A stretch of DNA of 64,000 bases from Alphaproteobacteria bacterium (GCA_020632885.1 JACKEQ010000004.1:62001-126000); one strand, 5' to 3'; positions 49,804-57,926 are shown, counted from the stretch's first letter. The notes: a model not told the origin generated them from the sequence alone. Translations and numbers: made by a program.

Positions 49804-50397
49804 ATGCGCATCCTCCCCGCCCTGCTGATCGCCTGTTCGTACAACGCGGACGCGCCCGACGTCCCCGAGCCGACGCAACGCCCGGTGGACACCTCGGACA
49901 CGGGCTCCCCCGTGATCCCCGAGGGTAGCTGGCTCGCGGTGGCAGGCGTGGTGACCCTGCAGGCCGGTGGGGTCGTCGGTGGGCAGCTGGAGGCGAGCGT
50001 GCAGGTACGCGAGCCGAGCGGCGAGCTGGTCCCCGACTGCGGTACATCCACCACGCTCACGGCCGCCACGCCGGTGACCGTCCCCGACGACGCCGTGCGG
50101 CTCTACGGTGCGTGGTCCTTCCCGCTCGTCCGCGCAGGGTGTCCGGGGGTGCCGGACGCCCTCGAGCTGGGGTTCGGCCCCCTGTTGCCCGCGCTGTATC
50201 CGGGGGCCGAGCGCCTCGGGGCGTCCACGCGCCACACCCGGGGCCTCTACACGATCGACCGCACCGCGGACGAGCTCGTCGTGTTCGGTCTGGCGGGCAC
50301 GTCGAGCCAGCGGGCGGGCTCCGGGACGCCTGCGAGCCTCGTGCCCCTGCCCGACGGGGCCTACGCCCTCGACACGATCTACCTCCTGCCTCTCTGA
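49804..50397 (+). CDS. Lipoprotein of unknown function
   Basis: 197 residues from ATG 49804. Signal MRILPALLIAC (Cys11), then a Pro/Thr/Asp-rich spacer with DTSDTG and a beta-rich domain with one Cys pair (DCGTSTTL ... AGCPGVPDALE). It looks like a surface beta-sandwich. No family recognised. It begins about 60 bases after the previous gene. Confidence 0.72.
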   Translation: MRILPALLIACSYNADAPDVPEPTQRPVDTSDTGSPVIPEGSWLAVAGVVTLQAGGVVGGQLEASVQVREPSGELVPDCGTSTTLTAATPVTVPDDAVRLYGAWSFPLVRAGCPGVPDALELGFGPLLPALYPGAERLGASTRHTRGLYTIDRTADELVVFGLAGTSSQRAGSGTPASLVPLPDGAYALDTIYLLPL

Positions 50398-50441
50398 CGC
50401 GTTAGGGCAGCCCGGACGTTTCTCCGGGGGTCTGGGTGACC

Positions 50442-51848
50442 ATGTGGTGGCTGGGTTGGTGCACGACGGCGATGGCTTCCGGCGGCGGCGGCGCGGAGGG
50501 TCACGGCCTCGGCCACTTCCTGCCGTTCTACACGGTGATCCCCTTCGCCGGGCTGCTGCTCTCGATCGCCATCCTGCCCATGGTGGCCGGGCATTTCTGG
50601 CACCACAACAAGAACCAGCTCGCCGTCGCGGTGGGCTGGGCCACGCCCGTGTTGCTCGGGCTGCTCTGGGTGTACGGCACCGACTGGCACCACCAGGGCG
50701 AAGCGGCCGTGCACGGCATCATGCATGCCGTGGAGGAGTACATCAGCTTCATCGCGCTGCTGGGCTCGCTCTACGTGATCTCCGGCGGGATCCTCCTGCG
50801 TGGTGACCTTGAAGGCCGCCCGGCGATCAACACGGCGTTCCTGGCCATCGGTGCCGTGCTCGCGAACGTGATCGGGACGACAGGTGCGTCCATGCTGCTG
50901 ATCCGCCCGATGCTGCGCACGAACAGCGAGCGGAAGAACACCTGGCACATCCCGCTGTTCTTCATCTTCCTGGTGTCGAACGTGGGCGGCGCGCTCACGC
51001 CCATCGGCGATCCGCCGCTGTTCCTCGGCTACCTGCGCGGCATCGACTTCTTCTGGACCGTCATCCACCTCTGGCCGGCCTGGCTGCTCGCCGTCGGCGT
51101 CCTGCTGGTCGTCTTCTTCGTGCTGGACACCATCCAGTACGGGAAGGAGACCGGCCTCTCGCGCCGGGAGGACGCTGCCGCCATCGAGCCCCTCCGGCTC
51201 GAGGGGAACCTCAACTTCCTGCTGCTCGCGGGCGTCATCGTGTGCGTGCTGGCGCTCTCGCCGGTGAAGCACCCGGAGGGCTTCCACGGCTTCGATCCCC
51301 GCGACTGGTACGCCCGGGAGATCGGGATGGGCGTGCTCACCGCGATCTCCATGGTGGTGACCGACCGCTCGATCCGCCAGCGCAACAACTTCGAGTTCGG
51401 GCCGATCATCGAGGTCGCGGCCCTGTTCGTCGGCATCTTCATCGCGATGATCCCGGCCACCGCGCTGCTCCAGGCCCACGGCGCCGAGCTGCCGATCCAC
51501 GAGCCCTGGCAGTACTTCTGGGCGACGGGCGCCCTGTCGGCCTTCCTCGACAACGCGCCGACCTACGTGACCTTCGCGGCCATGGCCTGCGGCAACTACC
51601 CGCAGTGCACCGACGTGAACAACCTCGCCCCCCTGATGGACCCCAGCTCCGCGCACGTGCTCGCGGCCATCTCGCTCGGTGCCGTGTTCCTGGGTGCGGG
51701 CAGCTACATCGGCAACGGGCCCAACTTCATGGTCCGCGCCATCGCCGAGCAGGCCGGCTACCAGATGCCGAGCTTCTTCGGCTACTGCGCCTACGCGGCA
51801 GCCTTCCTGGTGCCGGTGTTCGTGGTCGTCAGCCTGGTCCTCCTGTGA
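50442..51848 (+). CDS. nhaD: NhaD-type sodium/proton antiporter
   Basis: 468 residues with 11-13 membrane helices. Family signs: LPFYTVIPFAGLLLSIAILP near the N-terminus, FIFLVSNVGGALTPIGDPPLFLGYLRGI, ALSAFLDNAPTYVTFAAMA and SYIGNGPNFMVRAIAE. The DNAPTY helix is the ArsB/NhaD superfamily transport site. It exports Na+ in exchange for H+. ATG 50442 is used; GTG 50436 is also possible. Its stop overlaps the second btpA (GTGA), an unusual partner. Confidence 0.88.
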   Translation: MWWLGWCTTAMASGGGGAEGHGLGHFLPFYTVIPFAGLLLSIAILPMVAGHFWHHNKNQLAVAVGWATPVLLGLLWVYGTDWHHQGEAAVHGIMHAVEEYISFIALLGSLYVISGGILLRGDLEGRPAINTAFLAIGAVLANVIGTTGASMLLIRPMLRTNSERKNTWHIPLFFIFLVSNVGGALTPIGDPPLFLGYLRGIDFFWTVIHLWPAWLLAVGVLLVVFFVLDTIQYGKETGLSRREDAAAIEPLRLEGNLNFLLLAGVIVCVLALSPVKHPEGFHGFDPRDWYAREIGMGVLTAISMVVTDRSIRQRNNFEFGPIIEVAALFVGIFIAMIPATALLQAHGAELPIHEPWQYFWATGALSAFLDNAPTYVTFAAMACGNYPQCTDVNNLAPLMDPSSAHVLAAISLGAVFLGAGSYIGNGPNFMVRAIAEQAGYQMPSFFGYCAYAAAFLVPVFVVVSLVLL

Positions 51849-52618
51849 AGCCCACCTTCGTCGGCGTGGTCCACCTGCTGCCCCTCCCGGGCAGCCCCCG
51901 CGGTGGCACGCTCGCGGACGCCCTCCAGCGCGCCCTGCTCGACGCCCACGCCCTGCGCGAGGGCGGCGTGGACGCGGTGATCGTCGAGAACCTCGGCGAC
52001 GCGCCGTACACGGCGGGAACGGTTGACCCCGTGACCGTGGCCGCCATGACCCGCATCGCCGGCGCCCTCCGCGACGTGCTGCCGGATCAGCACCTCGGCA
52101 TCAACGTGCTGCGGAACGACGCCCTGGCGGCCCTCTCCATCGCCCACGTGGTGGACGCGGACTTCGTGCGCATCAACGTCCACACGGGAGCCATGGTGAC
52201 CGATCAGGGCCTCATCGAAGGAAGGGCCCGCGACACCCTCCTTGAGCGCCAGCGCCTCGGGGCCCGCGTCCAGCTCGTGGTGGACGTGCTGGTGAAGCAC
52301 GCGGTACCGCTGGGCAACCCCGACCTCGCGGACGTCGCGCGCGACACCGCCTACCGCGGGCTCGCCGACGTGCTCGTGGTGACGGGGAGCGGCACGGGTC
52401 GGCCGCACGACCCCGCCAGGGTGGCGGCCGTGAAGAACGCCGTCCCGGACCGGCCGGTGTGGATCGGGAGCGGGGTGACGCCACCGCGCGCCCGATCGCT
52501 CGGCGCCGAAGGCGCCATCGTGGGCACCTGGCTCCACGAGCACAGCGATCTGTCCCGTCCCGTGGACGTGGACCGCGTGCGGGCCATGCGAGCCGCCCTG
52601 GACGCACAGGGCACCTGA
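51845..52618 (+). CDS. BtpA-family TIM-barrel protein (second copy)
   Basis: 257 residues. FVGVVHLLPLPGSPRGG, GGVDAVIVENLGDAPY, FVRINVHTGAMVTDQGLI, DVLVKHAVPLG and VTGSGTGRPHD are all typical of BtpA; this copy is closer to the classical family than the one at 31962. GTG 51845 shares GTGA with the antiporter stop, so both are made from one mRNA. No function can be assigned beyond the family. Confidence 0.9.
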   Translation: MKPTFVGVVHLLPLPGSPRGGTLADALQRALLDAHALREGGVDAVIVENLGDAPYTAGTVDPVTVAAMTRIAGALRDVLPDQHLGINVLRNDALAALSIAHVVDADFVRINVHTGAMVTDQGLIEGRARDTLLERQRLGARVQLVVDVLVKHAVPLGNPDLADVARDTAYRGLADVLVVTGSGTGRPHDPARVAAVKNAVPDRPVWIGSGVTPPRARSLGAEGAIVGTWLHEHSDLSRPVDVDRVRAMRAALDAQGT

Positions 52619-52631
52619 GCCCTCCCGAGAG

Positions 52632-53057
52632 TCAGGCGGCGAACAGGGAGAGCTGGACGACGGGGACCTGGGCCACGGCAGCCTGGGGCGTGGCGACCAT
52701 GCCGAGAAGGTCGGGAGCATCGAAGCGCTCCACGCTCCAGCCGTTGGCCAGGGGGCGCGCGACCCCGATGACCCGACCCGCGACCTCCCAGCGGCTGGCG
52801 AGGCAGGGCTCCCCACGGTCGCCGACCAGCCCGTCGCGCGCCACGAAGCCCAGGCGAGGACGACCGGGCCCACGGGCCACGAGCACCACGGGGTCGCCCA
52901 CCGAGCCCGCACCGTCGACCAGCAGACGCTCGCCGGTACGGAACACACGTTCGGCGAACGCGCCGTCGCGGCGCACGTCGAACACGCGGGTTCCTACCGG
53001 GAAGGTGGCGGGAAGCGGGAAGGCATCGGCAGCGGGGACGAGGCTCGGAGTGTTCAT
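52632..53057 (-). CDS. S24/LexA-like domain protein ending in a beta-clamp-binding motif
   Basis: 141 residues. Residues about 30-115 resemble the LexA/UmuD (S24) fold (FRTGERLLVDGAGSVGDPVVLVARGPGRPRL ... RWEVAGRVIGVARP), but the catalytic Ser-Met site before it is replaced (DGAFAERV), so self-cleavage is unlikely. The protein ends VVQLSLFAA: QLSLF is the consensus beta-clamp-binding motif used by translesion polymerases and repair proteins. It could recruit or compete at the clamp. ATG 53057 has GAGAGG at five bases. Its promoter resembles that of dinB. Confidence 0.7.
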   Translation of the reverse strand: MNTPSLVPAADAFPLPATFPVGTRVFDVRRDGAFAERVFRTGERLLVDGAGSVGDPVVLVARGPGRPRLGFVARDGLVGDRGEPCLASRWEVAGRVIGVARPLANGWSVERFDAPDLLGMVATPQAAVAQVPVVQLSLFAA

Positions 53058-53073
53058 GGCATCCTCTCGATGG

Positions 53074-53090
53074 CTTCAATGTACTGAACG
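53074..53090 (-). promoter_or_regulatory. Promoter/operator-like site of the S24-like gene
   Basis: On the minus strand CGTTCAGTACATTGAAG contains TACATT as -10 (53083-53078) and the imperfect dyad TTCA-N6-TGAA (53075-53088). The core TACAYTGAA is shared with the dinB site (TACACTGAACG). A common DNA-damage regulator is possible. Confidence 0.45.
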
Positions 53091-53202
53091 CCACTCGAAA
53101 AACACAGGGCCAGAAAATGTCCGCATGCCAGAATCTGTCCGCTTCACACGGACACCCAGACCGTCATCGGAGCGGTTAACGACGAGGCTCGGAGGTCCCG
53201 TC

Positions 53203-53598
53203 ATGAAGATCAGCCCGCTCACCGCCGTCCTGGCAGCCGTCGTCCTGTTCCAGGCGGGCCTCCTGCTGGGTCAGCTCAGGCCGCTGGACGCGCGCGCGGA
53301 GCCCGGCGAGGTCGTGCCGGCCGCACCCGATCCGATGCCGCCCGCGCCCCCGGAGGCGTCCGCCGCGGGCGACACCTTCTACGACCCGCCACGGCTGTAC
53401 TGCAAGCCCTTCGAGGTGCCCATGAGCGGCGCGAGCGCCGCGATGGAGACCAACGACGCCACCACGCCCATCGGCCGCTGGATCGCGGACGAGGAGGCGT
53501 CCTACGAGCTGTTCTCCATCGACTTCGAGGTGGGTCAGAAGCCCACCGGCTACCCCATCGGCATCGCCTGGGTGTGCCTGGCACCCCGCACCGCGTGA
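53203..53598 (+). CDS. Exported single-pass protein of unknown function
   Basis: 131 residues from ATG 53203 with GGAGG nine bases upstream. An N-terminal helix (LTAVLAAVVLFQAGLLLGQL) is an anchor or signal; a Pro/Ala-rich spacer and a small domain with two Cys and Trp (YCKPFEVPMSGAS ... IGIAWVCLAP) follow. A terminator-like hairpin follows the stop. No family recognised. Confidence 0.75.
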   Translation: MKISPLTAVLAAVVLFQAGLLLGQLRPLDARAEPGEVVPAAPDPMPPAPPEASAAGDTFYDPPRLYCKPFEVPMSGASAAMETNDATTPIGRWIADEEASYELFSIDFEVGQKPTGYPIGIAWVCLAPRTA

Positions 53599-53603
53599 GG
53601 GGA

Positions 53604-53644
53604 GAGGCGGCCCGGAGCGGACTCCGAGTCGTTCCGGGGGCCTC
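53604..53644 (+). terminator. Hairpin terminator after the 53203-53598 gene
   Basis: GAGGC (53604-53608) and CCCGGA (53611-53616) pair with TCCGGG (53633-53638) and GCCTC (53640-53644) around a 16-base loop. It lies six bases after the stop. No U-tract, as usual in such GC-rich DNA. Confidence 0.5.
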
Positions 53645-54029
53645 TGGCAGGGGGAAGGGAGAGAGGGACGCACCAGCGCGTCGAGGAGACGGACGTCCCC
53701 TGGGTGGAGCCGTACGACGTGCTGGGGAGGGGGCCGGAGCGCGTCCGGCGCGACATTGGTACCGCCGCGATCCTCACCGGTCAAGCTCGCCTTTCTGACA
53801 GTCCACCCACACCTTCCCCGACCCTGTCGATCCACAGCCTGTGGACGATCGCCGGGCGATCAGGACCCCGATCCCCCCTGCCCTTTCGATCGGCCCCTGG
53901 ACGCAGGGGTGGGTACGAGGAGCCCCGGAATCACGATTGCGAAGGTTCATCCGTCACACCGGGATTCCGGGCTATGGATCCGCTGTGGACGGCGCCGAAC
54001 GGTGCGAACGCAACCCCCAGACGCGAAGA
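53645..54029. other. Largest non-coding stretch in the window, with two adjacent dyads
   Basis: No frame here has coding character that I trust. Two perfect 15-base dyads lie one base apart: TCCACAGcCTGTGGA (53831-53845) and GATCGCCgGGCGATC (53847-53861). A further TGTGGAC occurs at 53984-53990. The first dyad and this copy partly resemble DnaA boxes (TTNTCCACA). The rest shows nothing recognisable. Confidence 0.6.
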
Positions 54030-54058
54030 GGCCCGGCGTGCTCGCGCAGCGCCGGGCC
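54030..54058 (-). terminator. Hairpin terminator of the large PPC lipoprotein gene
   Basis: GGCCCGGCG (54030-54038) and CGCCGGGCC (54050-54058) are a perfect nine-base inverted repeat with an eleven-base loop, 22 bases beyond the minus-strand stop at 54080. On the minus strand TCTTC follows. Confidence 0.6.
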
Positions 54059-54079
54059 CCAGCAGACGACGAGGAGCCG

Positions 54080-56254
54080 TCAGGGCAGCTGGACGGCCAC
54101 GTTCAGGTCGTAGGTCTGGCTCGCCGTGCAGTCGAGCGTGGAGCCGAAGAGCTTCACGTACAGGATGACGTCCACATCCCCACCGGTCTGGTTGAAGAAC
54201 GACACGTGCTCGTCGTCGTCGGAGGTGGTGGAGCTGTCGATGATCGACAGGTCCGAGGCGTCGTAGAGCACGATGTCGACGTCGCCCGTAGCGTGCGTGA
54301 ACAGGGCGTCGATGTCGAGGGTGGCGAGGTCGGACACCGTCAGCGCGTAGTAGTCGCCGTTGCCCGCGCCACCGAGCACCGTGAGGCCCGACGTGGCGCC
54401 GATGGGCATCGCGCTGGCGGTGGACGGGGTGTTGTTGGGCTCCTCGCTGTCCTCGGCGGCGCAGGTCAGGAAGTTGAGCTCGACGTCGTAGAGCGAGCAC
54501 TCTAGGGACGTGAGGTGCACGTAGACCGGCATGGGGTCGGTGGGGTGCGTGTTGGCGGGCGAGCGCACGAGGTACGGGGAGCTGCTGTCCGAAGCGAGCA
54601 CGCTGCCCTCCAGCTCGACGAGCTCGAGCCGCGGGCTGTCACCGGTGAGCAGGGACACGTCCACCGCCTGACCGGACGGGATGTCGATGTGGTACCAGTC
54701 GGGGTTCGTGGCATCGACCGTGAGGTGCTGGATCCCGGCCGTGACGACCGGCGACGTGAGCTGGTCCTCGTTGGGCTCGTAGCTGTCGGCCGCCGCGGCG
54801 CAGGGCACGGCCGCCGTGAAGCTCGACTCGAGGTCGTAGTCGACGCACGCCAGGCTGCGGACCTGGACGAGGACCTGCTGGGAAGCACCCGTCAGGTTGA
54901 CCCAGGACGTGCTGTAGGGTGCCGAGGTGTCGCGGGCCAGCTCGCCGCCGTCGCCGTCGAGCAGCGCCAGCTCCAGCGAACCGGAGGTGTTGGTCGCCTG
55001 GACCGTCAGGTCGTCACCGGGGTCGACCGTGAGCACGTAGTAGTCGTCGCTCAGGAGGTCGACGTTGTGTGCGGTGAGCGTGTCGGTCTTGGAGATGGCC
55101 GTGGCGAACCCGGGCTCGTTGTTCGGCTCGGACGCGTCGGGCAGCACGCACGCGGCGAAGGGCGTGACGGTGTTCGCGAGGTCGTAGGTGGTGCACTCGT
55201 CCGCCACGACCTGCACGACGTAGTCGTGGGGAGCCAGGGGGTCCGGGTTGGTGACGGACACCTCGTAGGGCGGCAGGGTGCGCGTCGCCCGGATGTTGCC
55301 GTTCTCGTCGTACAGACGGACGGTCGCGTCGGTGGCGGTCGTGACCACCGCGTCGAACGTGTCGCCGGGCTGGAGCGTGATGCGGTAGTTGTCGTCGTCC
55401 CCAGGGTCGACGGTGTAGCCCGAGAGGGTGGTGTCCGCGGTCAGCAGGGTGGGCGTGGCGAACGTGTCGTTGTCCTCGCCGGCGTCATCGGCGCACACCA
55501 GCGGGGTGTCGACGAACACGACGTCGTACATATTGCACGTGCTGCTGAACAGCCGGACCTCGAGGGTGATGTCCATCGGGGCGTCGGTCCAGTTCTCCAC
55601 CGTCACGGTCTCGTCGTCGTCGCTCGTGGTGCCCGAGCCGAGCGTGACACCCGCCGCGGTCCGCACGGTGATGTCGATGTCGCCGTCGGCATGGGCGAAG
55701 GCGACGGTGATCGCCTCGCTGGTGTTCGCCGGGACGCTGATCTCCCAGAAGTCCTTGTCGCCGGTGAGGACGGCGAGGTCGGTGGCGGGCACGGGCAGGT
55801 CGATCGCGCCGGCGAGGTCGTCGTTGTCCTCGTTCACGTCCTCGGCGCACGTCGGGGTGGTGTCGGTGTCGGCATCCGTGTCCGTGTCCGTGTCCGCATC
55901 GGTGTCCGTGTCCGTGTCCGCATCGGTGTCGGCGTCCGTGTCCGTGTCCGTGTCCGTGTCGGTGTCCGTGTCCGTGTCCGTGTCCGTGTCCGTGTCCGTG
56001 TCCGTGTCGGTGTCGGTGTCCGTGTCGGCATCCGTGTCCGCGTCGGTATCGGCGTCCGTGTCCGCGTCGGTATCGGTGTCCGTGTCCGTGTCCGTGTCCG
56101 ACTCGAGGTTCGGGACGTCGGTGTCGACCCCCGGATCCTCCTGCGTGAGATCCACGGTCGGCTGCGAGGACTCCGACTGGGTCGTGACGTCGATGGTGTT
56201 GCCGGGGCAACCAGCGAGCGCGAGCAGGGACAGCGCGAAGATCGGACGAATCAT
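54080..56254 (-). CDS. Lipoprotein with a DxD tract and five PPC-like domains
   Basis: 724 residues. Signal with LAGC lipobox (Cys16), about 80 residues of D-T/D-A repeats (nt 55858-56102), then five repeated modules of about 110-125 residues, each beginning with Cys, an acidic 'E-x-N-D/N' signature (CAEDVNEDNDD, CADDAGEDNDT, ASEPNNEP, SYEPNEDQ, SEEPNNTP) and ending with a Y-D-x-x strand. These match bacterial prepeptidase C-terminal (PPC) domains, which are secreted adhesion or substrate-binding sandwiches. ATG 56254 has GAGGAAAGC before it. A terminator follows. It is probably a long surface-anchored adhesin-like protein. Confidence 0.85.
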   Translation of the reverse strand: MIRPIFALSLLALAGCPGNTIDVTTQSESSQPTVDLTQEDPGVDTDVPNLESDTDTDTDTDTDADTDADTDADTDADTDTDTDTDTDTDTDTDTDTDTDTDTDTDTDADTDADTDTDTDADTDTDTDADTDTTPTCAEDVNEDNDDLAGAIDLPVPATDLAVLTGDKDFWEISVPANTSEAITVAFAHADGDIDITVRTAAGVTLGSGTTSDDDETVTVENWTDAPMDITLEVRLFSSTCNMYDVVFVDTPLVCADDAGEDNDTFATPTLLTADTTLSGYTVDPGDDDNYRITLQPGDTFDAVVTTATDATVRLYDENGNIRATRTLPPYEVSVTNPDPLAPHDYVVQVVADECTTYDLANTVTPFAACVLPDASEPNNEPGFATAISKTDTLTAHNVDLLSDDYYVLTVDPGDDLTVQATNTSGSLELALLDGDGGELARDTSAPYSTSWVNLTGASQQVLVQVRSLACVDYDLESSFTAAVPCAAAADSYEPNEDQLTSPVVTAGIQHLTVDATNPDWYHIDIPSGQAVDVSLLTGDSPRLELVELEGSVLASDSSSPYLVRSPANTHPTDPMPVYVHLTSLECSLYDVELNFLTCAAEDSEEPNNTPSTASAMPIGATSGLTVLGGAGNGDYYALTVSDLATLDIDALFTHATGDVDIVLYDASDLSIIDSSTTSDDDEHVSFFNQTGGDVDVILYVKLFGSTLDCTASQTYDLNVAVQLP
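55858..56102 (-). repeat. Asp-Thr/Ala coding repeat tract
   Basis: About 245 bases of imperfect 6-base units (gtgtcc, gcatcg and variants on the plus strand) that encode D-T and D-A dipeptides in the PPC lipoprotein. Confidence 0.9.
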
Positions 56255-56375
56255 GCTTTCCTCGGGAAGAACCAACGGGCCCGTCGCCCCGGCTGGCTTC
56301 GATGATGGAGGTGGACGGCGGGGAGTATACCCGTCGGAGCCCTGGTGCCACCCCACGGCTCGGTGTGAACGCCGG

Positions 56376-56873
56376 TCAGCGGTAGTCGGCCAGGCGATGG
56401 TGGGGGAAGCCGATGCGCTGGGCCACCTCGACGCGTGCCGCGTGGGCGCCGAAGCCCTCCGGCACGCCCGCCCCCAGCGTCGGCGCGTCGACGAGGATCT
56501 CCCCACGGTCGCTCGCGAGCAACGCGAGGCGCAACGCGCGGACGTGCGGCGGCCCGAACCCGCCGGAGGTGGGCCCAAAGGCCACGCCGATGCCCAGGAG
56601 GTCGCCATGCTGGTGCTCCGAGGGCTCCCGGGCCGCTTCCACCTCGTCCCGTATGGCCAGGGCGGCGGCGAGCGCGGCGTCGGCCGAGCCGAAGGTCGCT
56701 ACGGCGACATCGAGCCCGGTGTGGAGGGCCACCCCACCCCGATCGACGGCGTGGGTGGCCAACAGCGCGTGGACCCGTCCCACCCAGTCGGCGAGACGAG
56801 CCGGCTCGGCCGGGCTGCGTCCGAGCTCCCGGAGCGCCACGGCCACGACGGCGAGTGCAGACGGGTCGGCCAA
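56376..56873 (-). CDS. Degenerate adenylate/guanylate cyclase-like domain protein
   Basis: 165 residues from TTG 56873 (GTG 56846 is an alternative). RVHALLATHAVDRGGVALHTGLDVAVATFGSADAALAAALAIRDEVEAA, then LLGIGVAFGP and GEILVDAPTLGAGVPEGF, follow the class III cyclase pattern, but the two metal-binding Asp are not present at the expected places, so activity is doubtful. It lies four bases after the 56878-57246 gene, so they are co-transcribed. It could be a sensor or binding module rather than an enzyme. Confidence 0.62.
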   Translation of the reverse strand: MADPSALAVVAVALRELGRSPAEPARLADWVGRVHALLATHAVDRGGVALHTGLDVAVATFGSADAALAAALAIRDEVEAAREPSEHQHGDLLGIGVAFGPTSGGFGPPHVRALRLALLASDRGEILVDAPTLGAGVPEGFGAHAARVEVAQRIGFPHHRLADYR

Positions 56874-56877
56874 CGCC

Positions 56878-57246
56878 TCAGTTCTCGTTGATGCGCTCTT
56901 CGATGTCGCGGATGAGCTGGTGCGCCGGACCCGTGCGGTTGTTGCGGATGCACTTCTTGTAGGCCTTCCAGAGGTCTCCCAGGAAGTCGTCCTCGACGAG
57001 GCGATGCTCCTCGGGCACCCCATCGTCCATCGGCAGGTCCATGCCCGCGATGCAACGACGGCTGTGGAGGTTCCGCAGGGTGCCGATGAACAGGGTGTTG
57101 GCGTCGGGCTCGCCACGCCGGCGGAGCTCGATGAACGTCTGCCACGCGACGCTCTCGGGCAAGCAACCATCGATCCGGGTGGCGGTGCGTAGCCGCCGGA
57201 TGAGCTCGCGGGACGTGGCGTTGCTGTCGATCAGCTCTTCGTGCAT
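56878..57246 (-). CDS. Unknown cytoplasmic protein
   Basis: 122 residues from ATG 57246 with GGAGG at good spacing. Helical, charged, with the motif LGDLWKAYKKCIRNNRTGPAH near the C-terminus and FIGTLRNLHSRRCIAGMDLP in the middle. No recognised family. Together with the cyclase-like gene it may form a small regulatory unit. Confidence 0.75.
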   Translation of the reverse strand: MHEELIDSNATSRELIRRLRTATRIDGCLPESVAWQTFIELRRRGEPDANTLFIGTLRNLHSRRCIAGMDLPMDDGVPEEHRLVEDDFLGDLWKAYKKCIRNNRTGPAHQLIRDIEERINEN

Positions 57247-57324
57247 TCGACCTCCAGGGGGGCGTCCGACCTGACGGAAGGGCGGCGCAGAAACTACCAT
57301 GGATCCGTGGACCTCGTGGAATCC

Positions 57325-57341
57325 GGGCCCTTTCGGGGCCC
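57325..57341. other. GC hairpin between divergent genes
   Basis: GGGCCC-TTTCG-GGGCCC, a strong six-base stem in the 221-base gap between genes that diverge at 57246 and 57468. It is not after any gene's end, so it is unlikely to be a terminator. Confidence 0.35.
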
Positions 57342-57455
57342 CGCGATCCTCCGTGATCTTCCGCCTTGTACCGAAGGTCCGCCGATCCTGGGAAGAAACA
57401 GAACGCGACGTTCGGTTCGCGGCGCGCAAGGGGGTCGGGAGGAGCAACGATGTGG

Positions 57456-57461
57456 TAGGGT
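57456..57461 (+). promoter_or_regulatory. Candidate -10 box TAGGGT for a leaderless transcript
   Basis: TAGGGT ends six bases before the ATG at 57468; no SD between. Confidence 0.4.
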
Positions 57462-57467
57462 CGACCC

Positions 57468-57926
57468 ATGCTGAGTGCGCTCGCTTCCCTGGCCATCGCG
57501 GGGCCCGTCACGATCGGGCGCGACCCCGGCGGCGGCGTCGTCCGGGCCGCCATGCCCACCGAGGGCGTCGTCGCAGCCGTGCTCCAGGGCGATGGCATCC
57601 CGGCCGTCCCACGTCCGCCGGGCCTGTTCCCCTGCCCCACCTCCCCGGGCCGCGCGGTCGTGCTCGGCACGCCAGGCGCCCTGGAGGCCTGGCTGGCCGC
57701 GCTCCACGCATCGTGGAAGCCCGAGGGCCCCGTCGTGTTGGTCGTCGCGGGCGACATCCCCGCCGGGGTCGGCCTTCCAGATGCCCCTCCCGCGGCGGTC
57801 CAGCCCGACGGAGAGCCCGCGGTGGAAACCGTCCAGCCCGAGACGCCGGAGCCCCCCGAGCTCCCGCCGGATGCCGACCCCCTCACCGTGGCGTTGCGTC
57901 TCGCCAGCACCGTCGGGGGGCGTTGA
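57468..57926 (+). CDS. Exported protein of unknown function upstream of an M16-like gene
   Basis: 152 residues. A possible signal (MLSALASLAIAGP), a beta-rich first part with one Cys, and a Pro/Glu-rich tail (VQPETPEPPELPPDADP). It overlaps the next gene's start by one base (TGATG), so it is probably made together with the M16-like lipoprotein. No family recognised. Confidence 0.72.
   Translation: MLSALASLAIAGPVTIGRDPGGGVVRAAMPTEGVVAAVLQGDGIPAVPRPPGLFPCPTSPGRAVVLGTPGALEAWLAALHASWKPEGPVVLVVAGDIPAGVGLPDAPPAAVQPDGEPAVETVQPETPEPPELPPDADPLTVALRLASTVGGR

Noticed and set aside
53831..53990. Chromosome replication origin
   Set aside because: Only three degenerate DnaA-like sequences, no AT-rich element and no dnaA, dnaN or gidA nearby.
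53704..54168. 154-codon plus-strand frame in the non-coding gap
   Set aside because: No SD, no domain, codon composition unlike neighbours, and it runs through the terminator hairpin and into the convergent gene.
54515..56305. 596-codon plus-strand open frame rich in Val and Arg
   Set aside because: It is the complement of the PPC/DxD lipoprotein, where the repeated DxD codons read as VRVRVG.
57325..57341. Transcription terminator
   Set aside because: The hairpin lies between two divergent genes, upstream of both, so there is no transcript end to serve.
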